Below, in pieces: positions 47,195 to 57,878 of a DNA stretch of 64,000 nt. The notes under the pieces are model-generated. The model had not been told where the DNA came from. It saw only the letters and a program-made list of their open reading frames with translations, and did no database searches. Both the position numbers and the translations under genes were made by a program. The stretch is from Lachancea thermotolerans CBS 6340 (lineage: Eukaryota; Ascomycota; Saccharomycetes; Saccharomycetales; Saccharomycetaceae): NCBI RefSeq assembly GCF_000142805.1, contig NC_013079.1:310001-374000 (forward strand). Reading direction: 5' to 3'. Position 1 is the first letter of the stretch. Every line of letters begins with the position of its first letter.

Positions 47195-48331
47195 ATGGAG
47201 ACTAAAACACTGCCGCTTTACTCTCAGAGTCAGCTTGAGCAACACAACACTCGCGATGACTGTTGGGTCTCGCTGCATCACCGCAAGATCTACAACGTAA
47301 CCTCGTTCCTCGACGAACACCCTGGTGGTGCAGAGCTGATCGAGGAGTACGCCGGCAAGGACGTGACCGAGATCATGAAGGATGGCCCCACCCACGAGCA
47401 TTCTTACGTGGCGTACGAAGTGCTTGACGAAGAGTATCACGTGGGATACCTGGCCACGCCGGAAGAGGAGAAGAAGCTGCTGGGCAACCCTGAGCACCCG
47501 GTCGAGGTCAAGCTCGAGGAGGACTACGACTCGACCGTCTTCGTGCCCGAGGTCCCTCCCGAGGAGAAGCTTAGTATCGTTACCGACTACACCAAGGACT
47601 ATGGCCGCCACAAGTTCTTGGATCTTAACCGCCCGCTGCTCATGCAGATGCTAACTTCAGACTTCAGTAAGGAGTTCTACCTGGACCAGGTGCACCGTCC
47701 TCGCCACTACGGTCGCGGCTCTGCCCCACTTTTCGGCAACTTTTTGGAACCTCTCTCCAAGACCGCGTGGTACGTGATCCCACTAGTCTGGTTCCCTGTC
47801 GTGGTTTATCACATGTACACTGCACTGCAGAACATGAACAACGTGCTGGCCGTGTTTCTGTTCTGCCTGGGAGTGTTCGTGTGGACCCTCATCGAGTACG
47901 GATTGCACCGCTTTCTGTTCCACTTGGACTTCTACTTGCCTAGGAACCAGGTCGCATACACCGTGCACTTCCTTCTCCATGGTGTCCACCACTATTTGCC
48001 TATGGACCGCTACAGACTGGTGATGCCTCCAACTCTTTTCGTCGTGCTGTGCACACCTTTCTACAAGTTGGTATTCGCGCTTTTGCCTAAGTACTGGGCT
48101 TGCGCTGGCTTCGCGGGCGGCATGTTCGGCTACATGTGCTACGATCTGACCCACTACTTCTTGCACCACGCGAAGTTGCCCAGCTACATGCGTAAGCTGA
48201 AGAAGTACCACATGGAGCACCACTACAAAAATTACGAATTAGGATTTGGTGTTACCTCGTGGTTCTGGGACAAGGTATTTGGCACCTACCTGGGTGACAA
48301 CGCTCCTTTGTCGCAAATGAAGTTTGACTGA
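47195..48331 (+). CDS. SCS7: Sphingolipid fatty acid 2-hydroxylase
   Basis: 378 residues from the ATG at 47195 (S. cerevisiae Scs7, 384); an upstream in-frame TTG is rejected. It hydroxylates the very-long-chain fatty acid of ceramide in the ER. The N-terminal cytochrome b5 domain has the heme motif EHPGG (His42) and the second heme His near 67-69. The C-terminal di-iron hydroxylase has four membrane segments and the histidine boxes HRFLFH, HFLLHGVHH, HYFLHH and HMEHHYKNYE. Codon use is strongly biased to frequent codons, consistent with high expression. Position next to PML39 and URA matches YMR272C. Confidence 0.97.
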   Translation: METKTLPLYSQSQLEQHNTRDDCWVSLHHRKIYNVTSFLDEHPGGAELIEEYAGKDVTEIMKDGPTHEHSYVAYEVLDEEYHVGYLATPEEEKKLLGNPEHPVEVKLEEDYDSTVFVPEVPPEEKLSIVTDYTKDYGRHKFLDLNRPLLMQMLTSDFSKEFYLDQVHRPRHYGRGSAPLFGNFLEPLSKTAWYVIPLVWFPVVVYHMYTALQNMNNVLAVFLFCLGVFVWTLIEYGLHRFLFHLDFYLPRNQVAYTVHFLLHGVHHYLPMDRYRLVMPPTLFVVLCTPFYKLVFALLPKYWACAGFAGGMFGYMCYDLTHYFLHHAKLPSYMRKLKKYHMEHHYKNYELGFGVTSWFWDKVFGTYLGDNAPLSQMKFD

Positions 48332-48454
48332 GCTGAGTGGGCAGGGCCGGCCACTTTAATTTATTTAGGATTCGCCAAAGGGCTTAATAGACACATAGAA
48401 ATAGGCGAAGATGACAACACTTGAAAACAAGAGGCGTAAAACTCTACCAACGCT

Positions 48455-49393
48455 TTACAAGCCGTGCAAACGCGACTCCAAGTCTTGAAGCCTGTCGCCA
48501 ATACTGCTGTTTTTTTGGGGCTTCAAGTGCTTGAGGAGCATCTTAATCAAGAGCTGCTCATCTGCGAACTTGCACCACGATGCATGGTTGTTAGCATTGG
48601 GCTCCCTCAGCGTGGCCACGAAAGTCCTTCGAAAACATCCTGTGCATTCAGCTATCTCGCTATCGATGGATGTGTAGCCTCTCAGTGCAAGAGCAAGAGG
48701 TCCCAAAGACACACCCGAAGCCCCAAAAGTACGTGCAAGCGCGATAGTGTCGTCGTTGTGCGGCACATCGGGCATAACGCCTGAGTCCTTGTATTTTCCG
48801 AGCTCCTTATTGATTCTTTCGAATTCGAGATACAAACTCACGTCCGTGAGGTAGTAATTATGGGCGAGATTGTAAGTCTTGCTCCTCCAATAGCAGCCGG
48901 GAACGTGTCTTTCAGTTAATAGCGCATTGAACCTAGCCTCCAGCTGCTCGGACTCTAGGTAGTCGTCTAACTCCAAGTAGAATGAGCCACGGCAGTTCTT
49001 GCAGTGCAAAGCAGCGCCGTGCGACCCTCCCTTCTGCACCTTGTGAACGTGCCACCCCTTCGAAGCCATTTGCACCACGTTAACCCGCTGGGAGTTCCAC
49101 AATACTGTGCTGTGTCTAGTGACCTGCACCAGCTCTCTCACCGCCTGCATAAACTCCTGCCGCGACGACAAGCCACTTGCGCCTGCGCTCCGCTTTTCGT
49201 AAAGCCTGCGTCCCTGGAGTTCGTTCTCGGTCAGATACGCATTCCGCTCCACGCCATGGGCCCGCGATGCGTACTTATACTTGTTCACAATGTGGGATGC
49301 CCTATTTCTTGGCCTCAGGGCTTGCCAAGGGACCGCAGGAGCATCTATCTTGCGCTTAGCAGCTTCAAAACGCGCTAACAAAGCATCATCCAT
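48455..49393 (-). CDS. PML39: Nuclear-pore-associated mRNA quality control factor Pml39
   Basis: 312 residues (S. cerevisiae Pml39, 334). A C3HC-type zinc-binding layout typical of the NIPA/Rsm1/Pml39 group is visible: ALHCKNCRGSFYLEL with its Cys pair, the His/Cys segment RHVPGCYW, and in the second half IAECTGCFRRTFVATL with NNHASWCKF. In S. cerevisiae Pml39 sits with Mlp1/2 at the nuclear basket and retains unspliced mRNA. Position opposite SCS7 and before URA5 matches YML107C. Confidence 0.88.
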   Translation of the reverse strand: MDDALLARFEAAKRKIDAPAVPWQALRPRNRASHIVNKYKYASRAHGVERNAYLTENELQGRRLYEKRSAGASGLSSRQEFMQAVRELVQVTRHSTVLWNSQRVNVVQMASKGWHVHKVQKGGSHGAALHCKNCRGSFYLELDDYLESEQLEARFNALLTERHVPGCYWRSKTYNLAHNYYLTDVSLYLEFERINKELGKYKDSGVMPDVPHNDDTIALARTFGASGVSLGPLALALRGYTSIDSEIAECTGCFRRTFVATLREPNANNHASWCKFADEQLLIKMLLKHLKPQKNSSIGDRLQDLESRLHGL

Positions 49394-50483
<1,090 letters not shown>

Positions 50484-50878
50484 AGATCTGTCTAACTGCC
50501 GCTCCCGGCCTTCTGCAGAATTTGCATGAAAGGAGGCTGCCAGCGCTCTCGATATCGCCAACCCTATACACCATCGATGTCCCTTAAACTCAGTTAATAT
50601 GTATTTGTGATTTGCTAATTGTCAAGCCTAATCTTGTGGCCTCTTCAACTGCGCAGTAGTGCGCACACGAAGTTGGACCCCATTTCAGAGCCTGTCAAAG
50701 ATCCGCGAGGAAAGATCCATGCTGGGGGTCTTCTCTGCGTGTCTTCTTGAAAGTCACTCACCAGCCCGTGGCCGGACAAAAAGGCCTGTACAAACGCAAA
50801 GACTACACAGCGAGGCGAGTGCACTCGAAGCTTGTATGCGCCAGACAAAGTCGTTTCTATGTTACAAGTTATAAAGGT
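50484..50878. other. Convergent intergenic region between URA5 and SEC65
   Basis: 395 bases between two stops. The frames present have no family resemblance. No RNA gene recognised. Confidence 0.4.
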
Positions 50879-51646
50879 TCATCTCCGCACCACCTTGTAC
50901 TTATTCTTGGGCGCTTTCAAGGGCTTCTCGGATGCCGCAACTGGCGCCGGAGCGTCGTAGATAGATTTGACCATTGGATGACCCATGCTGAAGGGACTGT
51001 GGATCGGCACGATTTCGTTCATTACGAAACCCTTCACCTTGGGGACCATTCTTGGTTCGTAGCCTTCCGCGTCAGGGCCCAGTGGAATTTCTTTCAGTTT
51101 TTCCAGCATCGTGGGGTGCTCTTGCATAAACTTCCCGACAAGCTTCATGAGCATGCGCTTGTTCTGGAACAAAGAGGGTGTTGTAGACTGGCCTTCGTCT
51201 TTCAGAAACAGACGCACTCTGCCCGGGTTTCCGAAATCTTGTGGGTGGCACTTGTCCGCCTCTAGAACGCATGGCACTTTCAGCTTACTGACAGCGTCTG
51301 CGAGCGTCTGCACCAGCGGATTCTCAACAGCGTATTGCGCCGGCACTCTTCTGCCCTGCTTGTGCGATCTGTTCTTGTCAAAGTAGCATGGATATAAAAT
51401 TTGGAACTTCTTGAGCTGTTGTTTCTGCTCCTCCGTGAATTGAACTACTGGGGGCTGCGCCGAAGTCGAGGCGCTGTTCTGCATCCCACTCGCAGGAAAT
51501 AGCGGTGGCTCGTCGTCTTGGCTTCTTTTAATTTCTGGCACGATTTTTGGCGCCACGGGCGTCTTCAAGTTAGGGTCGATCTCGGCGAGATCCATCTCCA
51601 GGTTGTCGATATCATCGAAGTCATCTATCTCTTCCAGCTTGGGCAT
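50879..51646 (-). CDS. SEC65: Signal recognition particle subunit Sec65 (SRP19)
   Basis: 255 residues (S. cerevisiae Sec65, 273). The SRP19 domain spans about residues 82-190, starting ILYPCYFDKNRSHKQGRRVP, the RNA-contacting core, and continuing with NPGRVRLFLKDEGQS. The N-terminal 75 residues are acidic and disordered, and the C-terminus is basic (APKNKYKVVRR). It binds the SRP RNA and helps assemble Srp54 for co-translational targeting to the ER. Position matches YML105C. Confidence 0.96.
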   Translation of the reverse strand: MPKLEEIDDFDDIDNLEMDLAEIDPNLKTPVAPKIVPEIKRSQDDEPPLFPASGMQNSASTSAQPPVVQFTEEQKQQLKKFQILYPCYFDKNRSHKQGRRVPAQYAVENPLVQTLADAVSKLKVPCVLEADKCHPQDFGNPGRVRLFLKDEGQSTTPSLFQNKRMLMKLVGKFMQEHPTMLEKLKEIPLGPDAEGYEPRMVPKVKGFVMNEIVPIHSPFSMGHPMVKSIYDAPAPVAASEKPLKAPKNKYKVVRR

Positions 51647-51914
51647 GACGGGTAGTACCTAAAGATAAGTTCTAGAGAATAGTCGCTTAGTCCTTCTTTA
51701 GTCTCTCGAAGCCTCTTCGTATGTGTGATCCTTTGATAAAATTTGAACAGTGTCTGGTCACGTGCAATATATCAATTGTTTATGATTTTACCTTAGCTAG
51801 CTTCAGATGAGATGGACTATGTGAATCAGAGAATGTCTCAGCAGCGAGCTTCGTAAGCCCTTCATCCTTTGAGATACTAGGAAACTACGCTCCCAAGTAT
51901 TCCGGTGAATTCGG
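51647..51914. promoter_or_regulatory. Divergent SEC65 / RRN9 promoter with a CACGTG box
   Basis: 268 bases. GTCACGTG lies at 51757-51764. A GTATGT near 51719 has no matching branch point and is not taken as a splice donor. Confidence 0.45.
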
Positions 51915-53057
51915 ATGAACAGCAGCGCTTCAGAGGACGATGGTCCTAACAAAACATCAAGTACACCTTCAGAATCTCGGCAACTTGACCGGGTAGAGAG
52001 AGAGGTCTTGAAAGAGGCAAATGAGTTGCTAGAGTCTTTGGAACATACTCACAGAGGTGATTTGGCGCTGCACCTTTATTCAACACATTTGCTAAAATCA
52101 GTTTTGAAAGCAGCAAACAGGAAGAAGTTCGCGCTTGAAACCAACACATTTATCAAGACACAGATCAAGGACAACTGGACGAGTTGGCCGAATCCTAGCA
52201 CAGTTATTGATCCACGAACTAATTCGCTTTTCGAAGATGACGTTATGCACCAAGGGGCCTCTAGGAGCTTGGAAACAGGTGAAATCTCGCCTGCTGGTTT
52301 AGAGCATGCCTCCAGCATGGTCCGCGCGGAGCTAAATGCCGTATGGCAACGTTCTCTTGCAGCTATGTCTTCAAACGCTGGAATTACCTTAGACGTGGAC
52401 AAAATGGACGTTCCCCCAGCAATAGCTCATTCGATTATGGACAAAATGGACCTTTTCTTCAAAGGTCTACATACTACCGTAGCCGCGCCCAACAAGCTGA
52501 AGCTATCTCAACTGGCCAACTCTAGCCAGCTGCAGATCTCAGAGGCCCAGAAAACCAGAGACCCTGTCTCCATGAATCGCAAAATCAAGCTCGACTACAG
52601 AGATATTATTATTCGTGGATGTCAAATGCAGGAAGATATGTATGAGATTTACATGAAGTCATTAGAGCTGTATCGTGATATCCCATCAAAATACAGGAAG
52701 GAAGAGTTTAAGCTGCCGAAGCGGGAACTACGGAAGTATAGCTCGAGAAGCCGGCGAGTAACAGAGGGATCCTTGATACGGAAACACGATTCGAGAGCCG
52801 GATTTGTGAATGCAGGGAAGCTGTTAAAGCAGAGCGGTCTTGATTTTGAAACCAGAACCAAGTTAAGGCTACTACTGCAGAAGGAAGCAGACCGCTCTAA
52901 AGACCGTAAGACATTTCTATGGGTCAAAGGGTATCGTAAAGAGCAGGATGAAGAAAGCGGCAAGGATCAAGATTATTCTGTGGACGACTTATATGTTCCT
53001 TTGAGACGCAGTGTGTCACGCGAAGTTCGCAAAAGCTTCGGCGAAAACGAGGTCTAG
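51915..53057 (+). CDS. RRN9: RNA polymerase I upstream activation factor subunit Rrn9
   Basis: 380 residues (S. cerevisiae Rrn9, 365). UAF binds the upstream element of the rDNA promoter. The conserved N-terminal part includes RGDLALHLYSTHLLKSVLK and IKDNWTSWPNPSTVIDP; the remainder is charged, with ASSMVRAELNAVWQRSLAAM as a second recognisable block. Identity rests on this similarity plus position next to URA5/SEC65, matching YMR270C. Its last 42 bases, including the stop, overlap the convergent MDM1 coding end. Confidence 0.9.
   Translation: MNSSASEDDGPNKTSSTPSESRQLDRVEREVLKEANELLESLEHTHRGDLALHLYSTHLLKSVLKAANRKKFALETNTFIKTQIKDNWTSWPNPSTVIDPRTNSLFEDDVMHQGASRSLETGEISPAGLEHASSMVRAELNAVWQRSLAAMSSNAGITLDVDKMDVPPAIAHSIMDKMDLFFKGLHTTVAAPNKLKLSQLANSSQLQISEAQKTRDPVSMNRKIKLDYRDIIIRGCQMQEDMYEIYMKSLELYRDIPSKYRKEEFKLPKRELRKYSSRSRRVTEGSLIRKHDSRAGFVNAGKLLKQSGLDFETRTKLRLLLQKEADRSKDRKTFLWVKGYRKEQDEESGKDQDYSVDDLYVPLRRSVSREVRKSFGENEV
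53016..53057. other. 42-base antisense overlap of RRN9 and MDM1 coding ends
   Basis: The MDM1 stop complement is at 53016-53018 and the RRN9 TAG ends at 53057, so both genes code through the same 42 bases on opposite strands. Confidence 0.9.
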
Positions 53058-56000
53058 TACCTCAAGAAAAAAACTTGCATTCAGGTATTCATTCTGAAAC
53101 ATTGCGTTAATTTCGGCACCAGCCTTTTTTGAGCTTCTTATGCCAACTACTCGCCCACAGGTTTCAGAGAGAAGCATTTCCAGCTTGGCCTTGGCATCTT
53201 TTTGGGAGGCCAAGAGCTCATCTCCCCCCTTCTGAGGACGCTCCTGAGTCTGGGTTTTTTTATAAAAAACGCCATCGGGCCACAAGGTTAAGCGCAGCTT
53301 GCTCACTGTTTTCAAAATATTGTCTTTTTCTGAAATTCTTTCGATAGATTCCTTGACGTACTTCTCGATCGTGCCCCCCAATAGTTGTTGTATTACAATA
53401 AGTAGTGCTCTCCCTCTTAGCCAGCTTGAGCGGGAGTGGTTTAGCGAAAATAGAGTAATAAACAAGTCGCAGATAGGTTTGATAAAGTTTCCTTTCTTTA
53501 TTTGGTCAGTTTCTGCACCACCTTGCCCCGGGACCTTGAACATTTCATCTTCAAGCTTCAATTCAAGTTCGGGACTCTTGACATGGTTTGGAGACGCTGT
53601 CGACGCAATCTTTGCATCACACATCTTTGAAGAGACAGAATCTATTCGTGAAAGCAATGAATGCCTGTCTTCATTGATTTTACTTGTGCTTTTAATACGA
53701 AATGTTGAACCTGCTTGGGTAAGAAACCTTCTGAAATGCTGGTCCTGACAAACCTCAGAGATGAGCAATAGATTCCTCAAATATTTCTCTAGCTTGACGC
53801 TTCTTTCTTTGTAGAGAAATGTTTTAGAAACATGGTAAACCAACGACATTTTTATCTTTTCAGGAAAATAATCTTTATTCTGTAAATGCTTGACAAGCCC
53901 ACTGAATCTCTTTCTTAAGTACGCATTAAGCTCATAAAACTCGCTATATCTACGCGGCGTATCCCACGAAGTGATGACATCATTGTTGGAGTGGGAAACA
54001 CTTATAATATAGTAGACAACTTCTTTCCCTGTGTCTTGTGATATGTCGCTTAAATGGGATTTGATGGAGACTTGGCATTTTCGAAATAAACTGTTAGAGT
54101 TTTCTTGCACAATCAACTGCTGCCTCAGAAGTTCCTTTTGATAAATTTCTTTAGTCACGGAGCGCTCGGATTTTTTCAGCAATCTAAGTTGGGAGCCGCT
54201 ATCTGTCAAGTCAGCTTTAAGGCAGAGATGATCAAGAAGTGAAAGCTGCTTTCTAAGTCGGTCAATGGATATAGTGAGTTCGGCGATAGAACTTTTCAGA
54301 TCTGCCCGGTTTCCGTGCATAGAAGAGCTAGGCCAAGAGATTTCAACGCGGGAGTTTGAAATCTCGTTTCCTTCTTCGGAAAAATCCGATTGTTCATAGT
54401 CTTCACTTGAGTCGTTTTCATTTTCAGATGATTCATCTTCAAAGATCTTGCTTTCGAAGATCACCCCTTCTTCGTTTCTTCCGAAGATATCAGAAAAGGA
54501 CTTCTTGACTTTTAGATGAAGCGCCTCGTCTTCGCCTTCTTGCGATTCTTTCACTTTATCTAGGTCATTAACTTCCTGTTGGGGAAATGCAACAAATTTT
54601 CTGTACTCTTGCCTCGATCTCCCCCCTTCAGAACCAAAAACAAAGTTCGTGTACAGTCTTGTGTTATGAAAGCTGTCTGTTGATATCATATTACTAAAGG
54701 ATTGGGAGGCCTTGAAATTAGGAAGGCAATTCTCTTGTAGATATTCATGAGCTAAAGCTTGCATGCGCATTGCGCTCTTTCTTGCAGCAGGATATAACTC
54801 ACCAGCAGTTCGTAGGTTGCTGCAGATCTGAGCTTTACAGAAGTCCGAGATGTCTTGCGCGTATTGCTCATTTAGAGTTTGCATTACAGGCATATTGCTA
54901 CTTGAAAAGAAATCGCTACAAGCGTCGTGAAGGCCTTTAACATCGCCTTCAGACATCATAGCGAGGTCATCAGTACTTGGATCTTCTAAAGGATTTTTAA
55001 ACTCATCAATTCGCATCCAGAATTTAAGACAGCATTCGCCTTTTTTATTGTTTTCCTTGAGAAATTCATAGAAGACATTGCAACAAAACTCATCGCTAAG
55101 GACATCGTCAATTGACATCGAACTCAAAAACCTTTTGAAAGCGTCGATTTGAGTCGAAGCAAGCTCGTTAAGCAAAACCGGCGCTTCAGATGATCCCTTC
55201 CTGAGGTATTCTAGTCGGCTTTCTAAAAGATTGAGAGAGAGCAGTAGGCGACTTTTAAACAATTGTTCTTCTTTGCCAGCTTTTTTAGCCTGGCCCAGGT
55301 TAAGTAGCTGTGAGAGCACAGAGAACTTGATGGCTCGGAGAGACTGCTCCGTGCTTTCGCTGTTGATACACTTGAGGAATTTCTCAAAACCTTTGGAGTT
55401 TGTTTCAATACTTATATTCATTGGGAAATCAACAGATTCTAACTGCGAAAGAGATCTTCGTTCTATGTCGAACTTTGGAGCGTCCAACTGCGTTGATAAA
55501 ACCCTTCGGATTTCTTTGACCTGTGTCCTCTCTCTCAAAATGGTTGTTGCTACAGACTCGACAGTGTCATTCCAGAAGTCAGCATTGACAAACCTTTGCA
55601 GCATAGGACATATAACATTACAACAGAGGATTTCGCGACCCAGAATCTGGACAAATTTCGACGACAGTTCGGCGTCATTTAGAGTACGCTGTAGTATGAA
55701 CAAAGCTTTTTCCCTCGAGTAGCGTTCCAAGCTGACTCCCAAAGGCTCTGATCCCAATGATATCGCAGGGTGGACCCTGTAATATCTGCCAAATTCGACT
55801 GCGACTGCAAAAGAGACATCTCCTTCTGAAGGTGAGCTTTTCAGAAGCAAGCGGCTAGTAACTTTTTCGCGAGCCACTCTGAAGGCCTTAAAATGCTTTG
55901 TTACAAGCGGAAGCACTTTCAGGACTGCGAATTCTGGCAAGTCGACCTTGGAAACAGCTGTTTCCAAATTAATAAACACAGTGTACAGTACCGACTTCAA

Positions 56001-56363
56001 CTCCTCTAAAAAGGGCGACTGGGGATCACTGCTTATGGACTGGTACCATGAAGCAACGAAGTCCCTTACAATACTATCTATGATGAGTTCCACTTCATGG
56101 GAAACTTCAGGATTGTTAGGGAAAATAGGCTGCCGGGCAGCTCTCGATGTACTTGTATGGATCGCTGAACCATGAGGCCTGGGACACTCTTTTGGGCTGG
56201 GTTCTCGTACGAGCTCAAACTTATAACCGCACGGAATCTTTACTGCCAATTGAAAAACGGCAGCGCAGAGTAACAGCTTTCTGCAAAGGCTCGAGAAACA
56301 CAGCAGAAATATCGCCGCATAGAATGTGAACGTAATCGTTCTCCGAAGGCGCCCTTTCGCCAT
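53016..56363 (-). CDS. MDM1: ER-vacuole tether of the PXA/PX sorting nexin family (Mdm1)
   Basis: 1115 residues from the ATG at 56363 (S. cerevisiae Mdm1, 1127). An N-terminal membrane hairpin (FYAAIFLLCFSSLC and LLLCAAVFQLAV, within residues 13-40) anchors it in the ER. A PXA domain follows (EVELIIDSIVRDFVASWYQS, about 90-270), then a helical RGS-like region, an acidic stretch near 650-680, and a PX domain at about 770-880 with the lipid-contact motif RRYSEFYELNAYLRKRF. The nexin C-terminal domain ends LDLVFAEAFANFA. It tethers ER to vacuole at nucleus-vacuole junctions. The C-terminal codons overlap RRN9 on the other strand by 42 bases. Position matches YML104C. Confidence 0.95.
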   Translation of the reverse strand: MAKGRLRRTITFTFYAAIFLLCFSSLCRKLLLCAAVFQLAVKIPCGYKFELVREPSPKECPRPHGSAIHTSTSRAARQPIFPNNPEVSHEVELIIDSIVRDFVASWYQSISSDPQSPFLEELKSVLYTVFINLETAVSKVDLPEFAVLKVLPLVTKHFKAFRVAREKVTSRLLLKSSPSEGDVSFAVAVEFGRYYRVHPAISLGSEPLGVSLERYSREKALFILQRTLNDAELSSKFVQILGREILCCNVICPMLQRFVNADFWNDTVESVATTILRERTQVKEIRRVLSTQLDAPKFDIERRSLSQLESVDFPMNISIETNSKGFEKFLKCINSESTEQSLRAIKFSVLSQLLNLGQAKKAGKEEQLFKSRLLLSLNLLESRLEYLRKGSSEAPVLLNELASTQIDAFKRFLSSMSIDDVLSDEFCCNVFYEFLKENNKKGECCLKFWMRIDEFKNPLEDPSTDDLAMMSEGDVKGLHDACSDFFSSSNMPVMQTLNEQYAQDISDFCKAQICSNLRTAGELYPAARKSAMRMQALAHEYLQENCLPNFKASQSFSNMISTDSFHNTRLYTNFVFGSEGGRSRQEYRKFVAFPQQEVNDLDKVKESQEGEDEALHLKVKKSFSDIFGRNEEGVIFESKIFEDESSENENDSSEDYEQSDFSEEGNEISNSRVEISWPSSSMHGNRADLKSSIAELTISIDRLRKQLSLLDHLCLKADLTDSGSQLRLLKKSERSVTKEIYQKELLRQQLIVQENSNSLFRKCQVSIKSHLSDISQDTGKEVVYYIISVSHSNNDVITSWDTPRRYSEFYELNAYLRKRFSGLVKHLQNKDYFPEKIKMSLVYHVSKTFLYKERSVKLEKYLRNLLLISEVCQDQHFRRFLTQAGSTFRIKSTSKINEDRHSLLSRIDSVSSKMCDAKIASTASPNHVKSPELELKLEDEMFKVPGQGGAETDQIKKGNFIKPICDLFITLFSLNHSRSSWLRGRALLIVIQQLLGGTIEKYVKESIERISEKDNILKTVSKLRLTLWPDGVFYKKTQTQERPQKGGDELLASQKDAKAKLEMLLSETCGRVVGIRSSKKAGAEINAMFQNEYLNASFFLEVLDLVFAEAFANFA

Positions 56364-57002
56364 CAATAAGGAAGTGTATAATTTTGGGTCACATTATATC
56401 AATCTCAAGGTTCTACGATGATTTGGTTACTATGAATCTGTCGTATAAAAATACAGATACCTGTACATGCTTAAGCGCAGACAGCTGAAGCTGCCGGCCT
56501 TTTGGATAGTGAGCGGGGCTAATACTCACTGCACGATGGCTTGTGGCCATCGAAATGAGACAAATAAACTACAATGCGCCGTATATCAGAACCCCGTTTT
56601 AGTTGGCGCGAGAGCTAGTGGCCATGTGATTAACGATCACGTGAAGGTGTCAAGCCGCTAAGCAGTCGAAGATGGAATTCATGAGCAGGAATGATCTGCA
56701 TATTTCTTGGGTATTTACGGTTTTAAGGTTTCCCTTAGTTTTCATGCCGTTTTTATAATTTGTATCAGCTTGATCTGGTTCTTTCTATCCTAGACTGAAG
56801 CGCTTTTTTTCGCTCGCCTTTTACTCGCTGTTCACTCCCTTCTCCTTTTTTGTTTTTCTACAAATGCTTTGCCAAACTTGGCCTTTTTGAATTCTCTGCT
56901 TTCAGATCTCCTCTATTCGTTGTCTTCCTTAAGCTTTCCGTCCTTCTCAAACTTCTCAGACTTCCCAGACTTCTTATCTTTATTTTATTTCTTGACTTTT
57001 TT
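56364..57002. promoter_or_regulatory. MDM1 promoter region / 3' flank of TMA23
   Basis: 639 bases. ATCACGTGA at 56636-56644 is a palindromic Cbf1-type site about 275 bases before the MDM1 ATG. T-rich runs near 56803-56865 flank the TMA23 3' end. No gene seen. Confidence 0.45.
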
Positions 57003-57593
57003 TTATTTCTTGACTTTCTTCTCCTTCTTCCCCTTTTTGACTTTCTTAACTTTCTTGTCCTTCTTATCCTTCTTATCCTTCTTATCCTTCTTATCCTTCT
57101 TATCCTTCTTATCCTTCTTGTCCTTCTCGACTTTCTTGTCCTTCTTGTGTTTCTTGTCCTCCTTGTGTTTCTTCTCGTTCTTGTCCCTCTTGTCCTCACC
57201 GGTAGGCCTATGCTTCTTTCCCTTATTTTCATCGCTTTCGTCCCGGACACGCTTTCGACTCGCCTCCTTGGCACTCTCGATCGTACCCTTGAGGCCTTCT
57301 CCTTGCACAAACCATCTGTACAGTGGTGAGTCCTTCTTCGAAACCCCAGCAGCTACGACCTCTTTCTGTTCGAACCGGATGTTCCCGTCTTTTGTATCAC
57401 TAACATTGAGGCCTTTTAGATGCCCATCAAAAAGCCTCTCCCACCAGGCTTCGCTGTCATCGTGACCTGGCGCGGAACCTAGGCCCTTCTTGTCTTTCTT
57501 ATGCTTGACTAGGATCGGGCGCTTTAGACCGCCATCTCTCAAAGCTTCACCCTCGATCCAGCCATAGGACTGCAGATAACCCTTGCTATCCAT
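57003..57593 (-). CDS. TMA23: Nucleolar ribosome-biogenesis protein Tma23
   Basis: 196 residues from the ATG at 57593. The frame stays open 37 codons further to 57704, but MDSKGYLQSYGWIEGEALRD aligns with the start of S. cerevisiae Tma23 (211 residues, MDSKEYLISYGW...), and the extension overlaps promoter elements. The conserved part has GGLKRPILVKHKKDKKGLG (G-patch-like), SEAWWERLFDGHLKGLN and SPLYRWFVQGEGLKGTIE. The C-terminal 80 residues are almost purely Lys/Asp, made of KKD repeats. It is associated with ribosomes and ribosome assembly in the nucleolus. Position next to PRP24 matches YMR269W. Confidence 0.95.
   Translation of the reverse strand: MDSKGYLQSYGWIEGEALRDGGLKRPILVKHKKDKKGLGSAPGHDDSEAWWERLFDGHLKGLNVSDTKDGNIRFEQKEVVAAGVSKKDSPLYRWFVQGEGLKGTIESAKEASRKRVRDESDENKGKKHRPTGEDKRDKNEKKHKEDKKHKKDKKVEKDKKDKKDKKDKKDKKDKKDKKDKKVKKVKKGKKEKKVKK
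57061..57114 (-). repeat. 9-base minisatellite (six perfect copies) in TMA23
   Basis: Six uninterrupted copies of TTCTTATCC on the plus strand, each encoding a Lys-Lys-Asp register on the minus strand, embedded in degenerate copies from about 57043 to 57180. Such arrays readily change copy number. Confidence 0.9.
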
Positions 57594-57645
57594 GTTGGGA
57601 GATTCTGTTTGCGTGTTGATAATAAAGTTCTTTGATCTTAACCAA

Positions 57646-57666
57646 GTCATCGCTCTAAATTTTTCA
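57646..57666 (-). promoter_or_regulatory. RRPE and PAC-like pair between TMA23 and PRP24
   Basis: On the minus strand an exact RRPE (TGAAAAATTT, 57666-57657) is followed three bases later by GCGATGAC (57653-57646), one base off the PAC element GCGATGAG. The pair lies about 50-75 bases before the TMA23 ATG. RRPE plus PAC is the hallmark of yeast ribosome-biogenesis promoters. Confidence 0.7.
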
Positions 57667-57878
57667 GCTCGGTTTATTTGTTTTTTACTGTAGTATGGCA
57701 TCAAGTGAAATATCGATATAAGTCGAGCGATACAAAATAGGACTGAGAAAGACCGCGGTAGCAGCTCTCAAACCCTCGCAAACTCAGCACCTTAGTCTTT
57801 GAAACTTATACGCACAAGCAGGCTCATTCTTCGCTATTGTATCCTCCTCACGAGCCACAAGTGAGGGCTAAACTAAAA

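Noticed and set aside
56850-57465. Long plus-strand hydrophobic Leu/Phe frames opposite TMA23
   Set aside because: They are the reverse reading of the Lys/Asp codons and the 9-base repeat in TMA23, not membrane proteins.
57594-57704. 37-codon N-terminal extension of TMA23
   Set aside because: Homology starts at the ATG at 57593, and the extension runs over the RRPE/PAC promoter pair.
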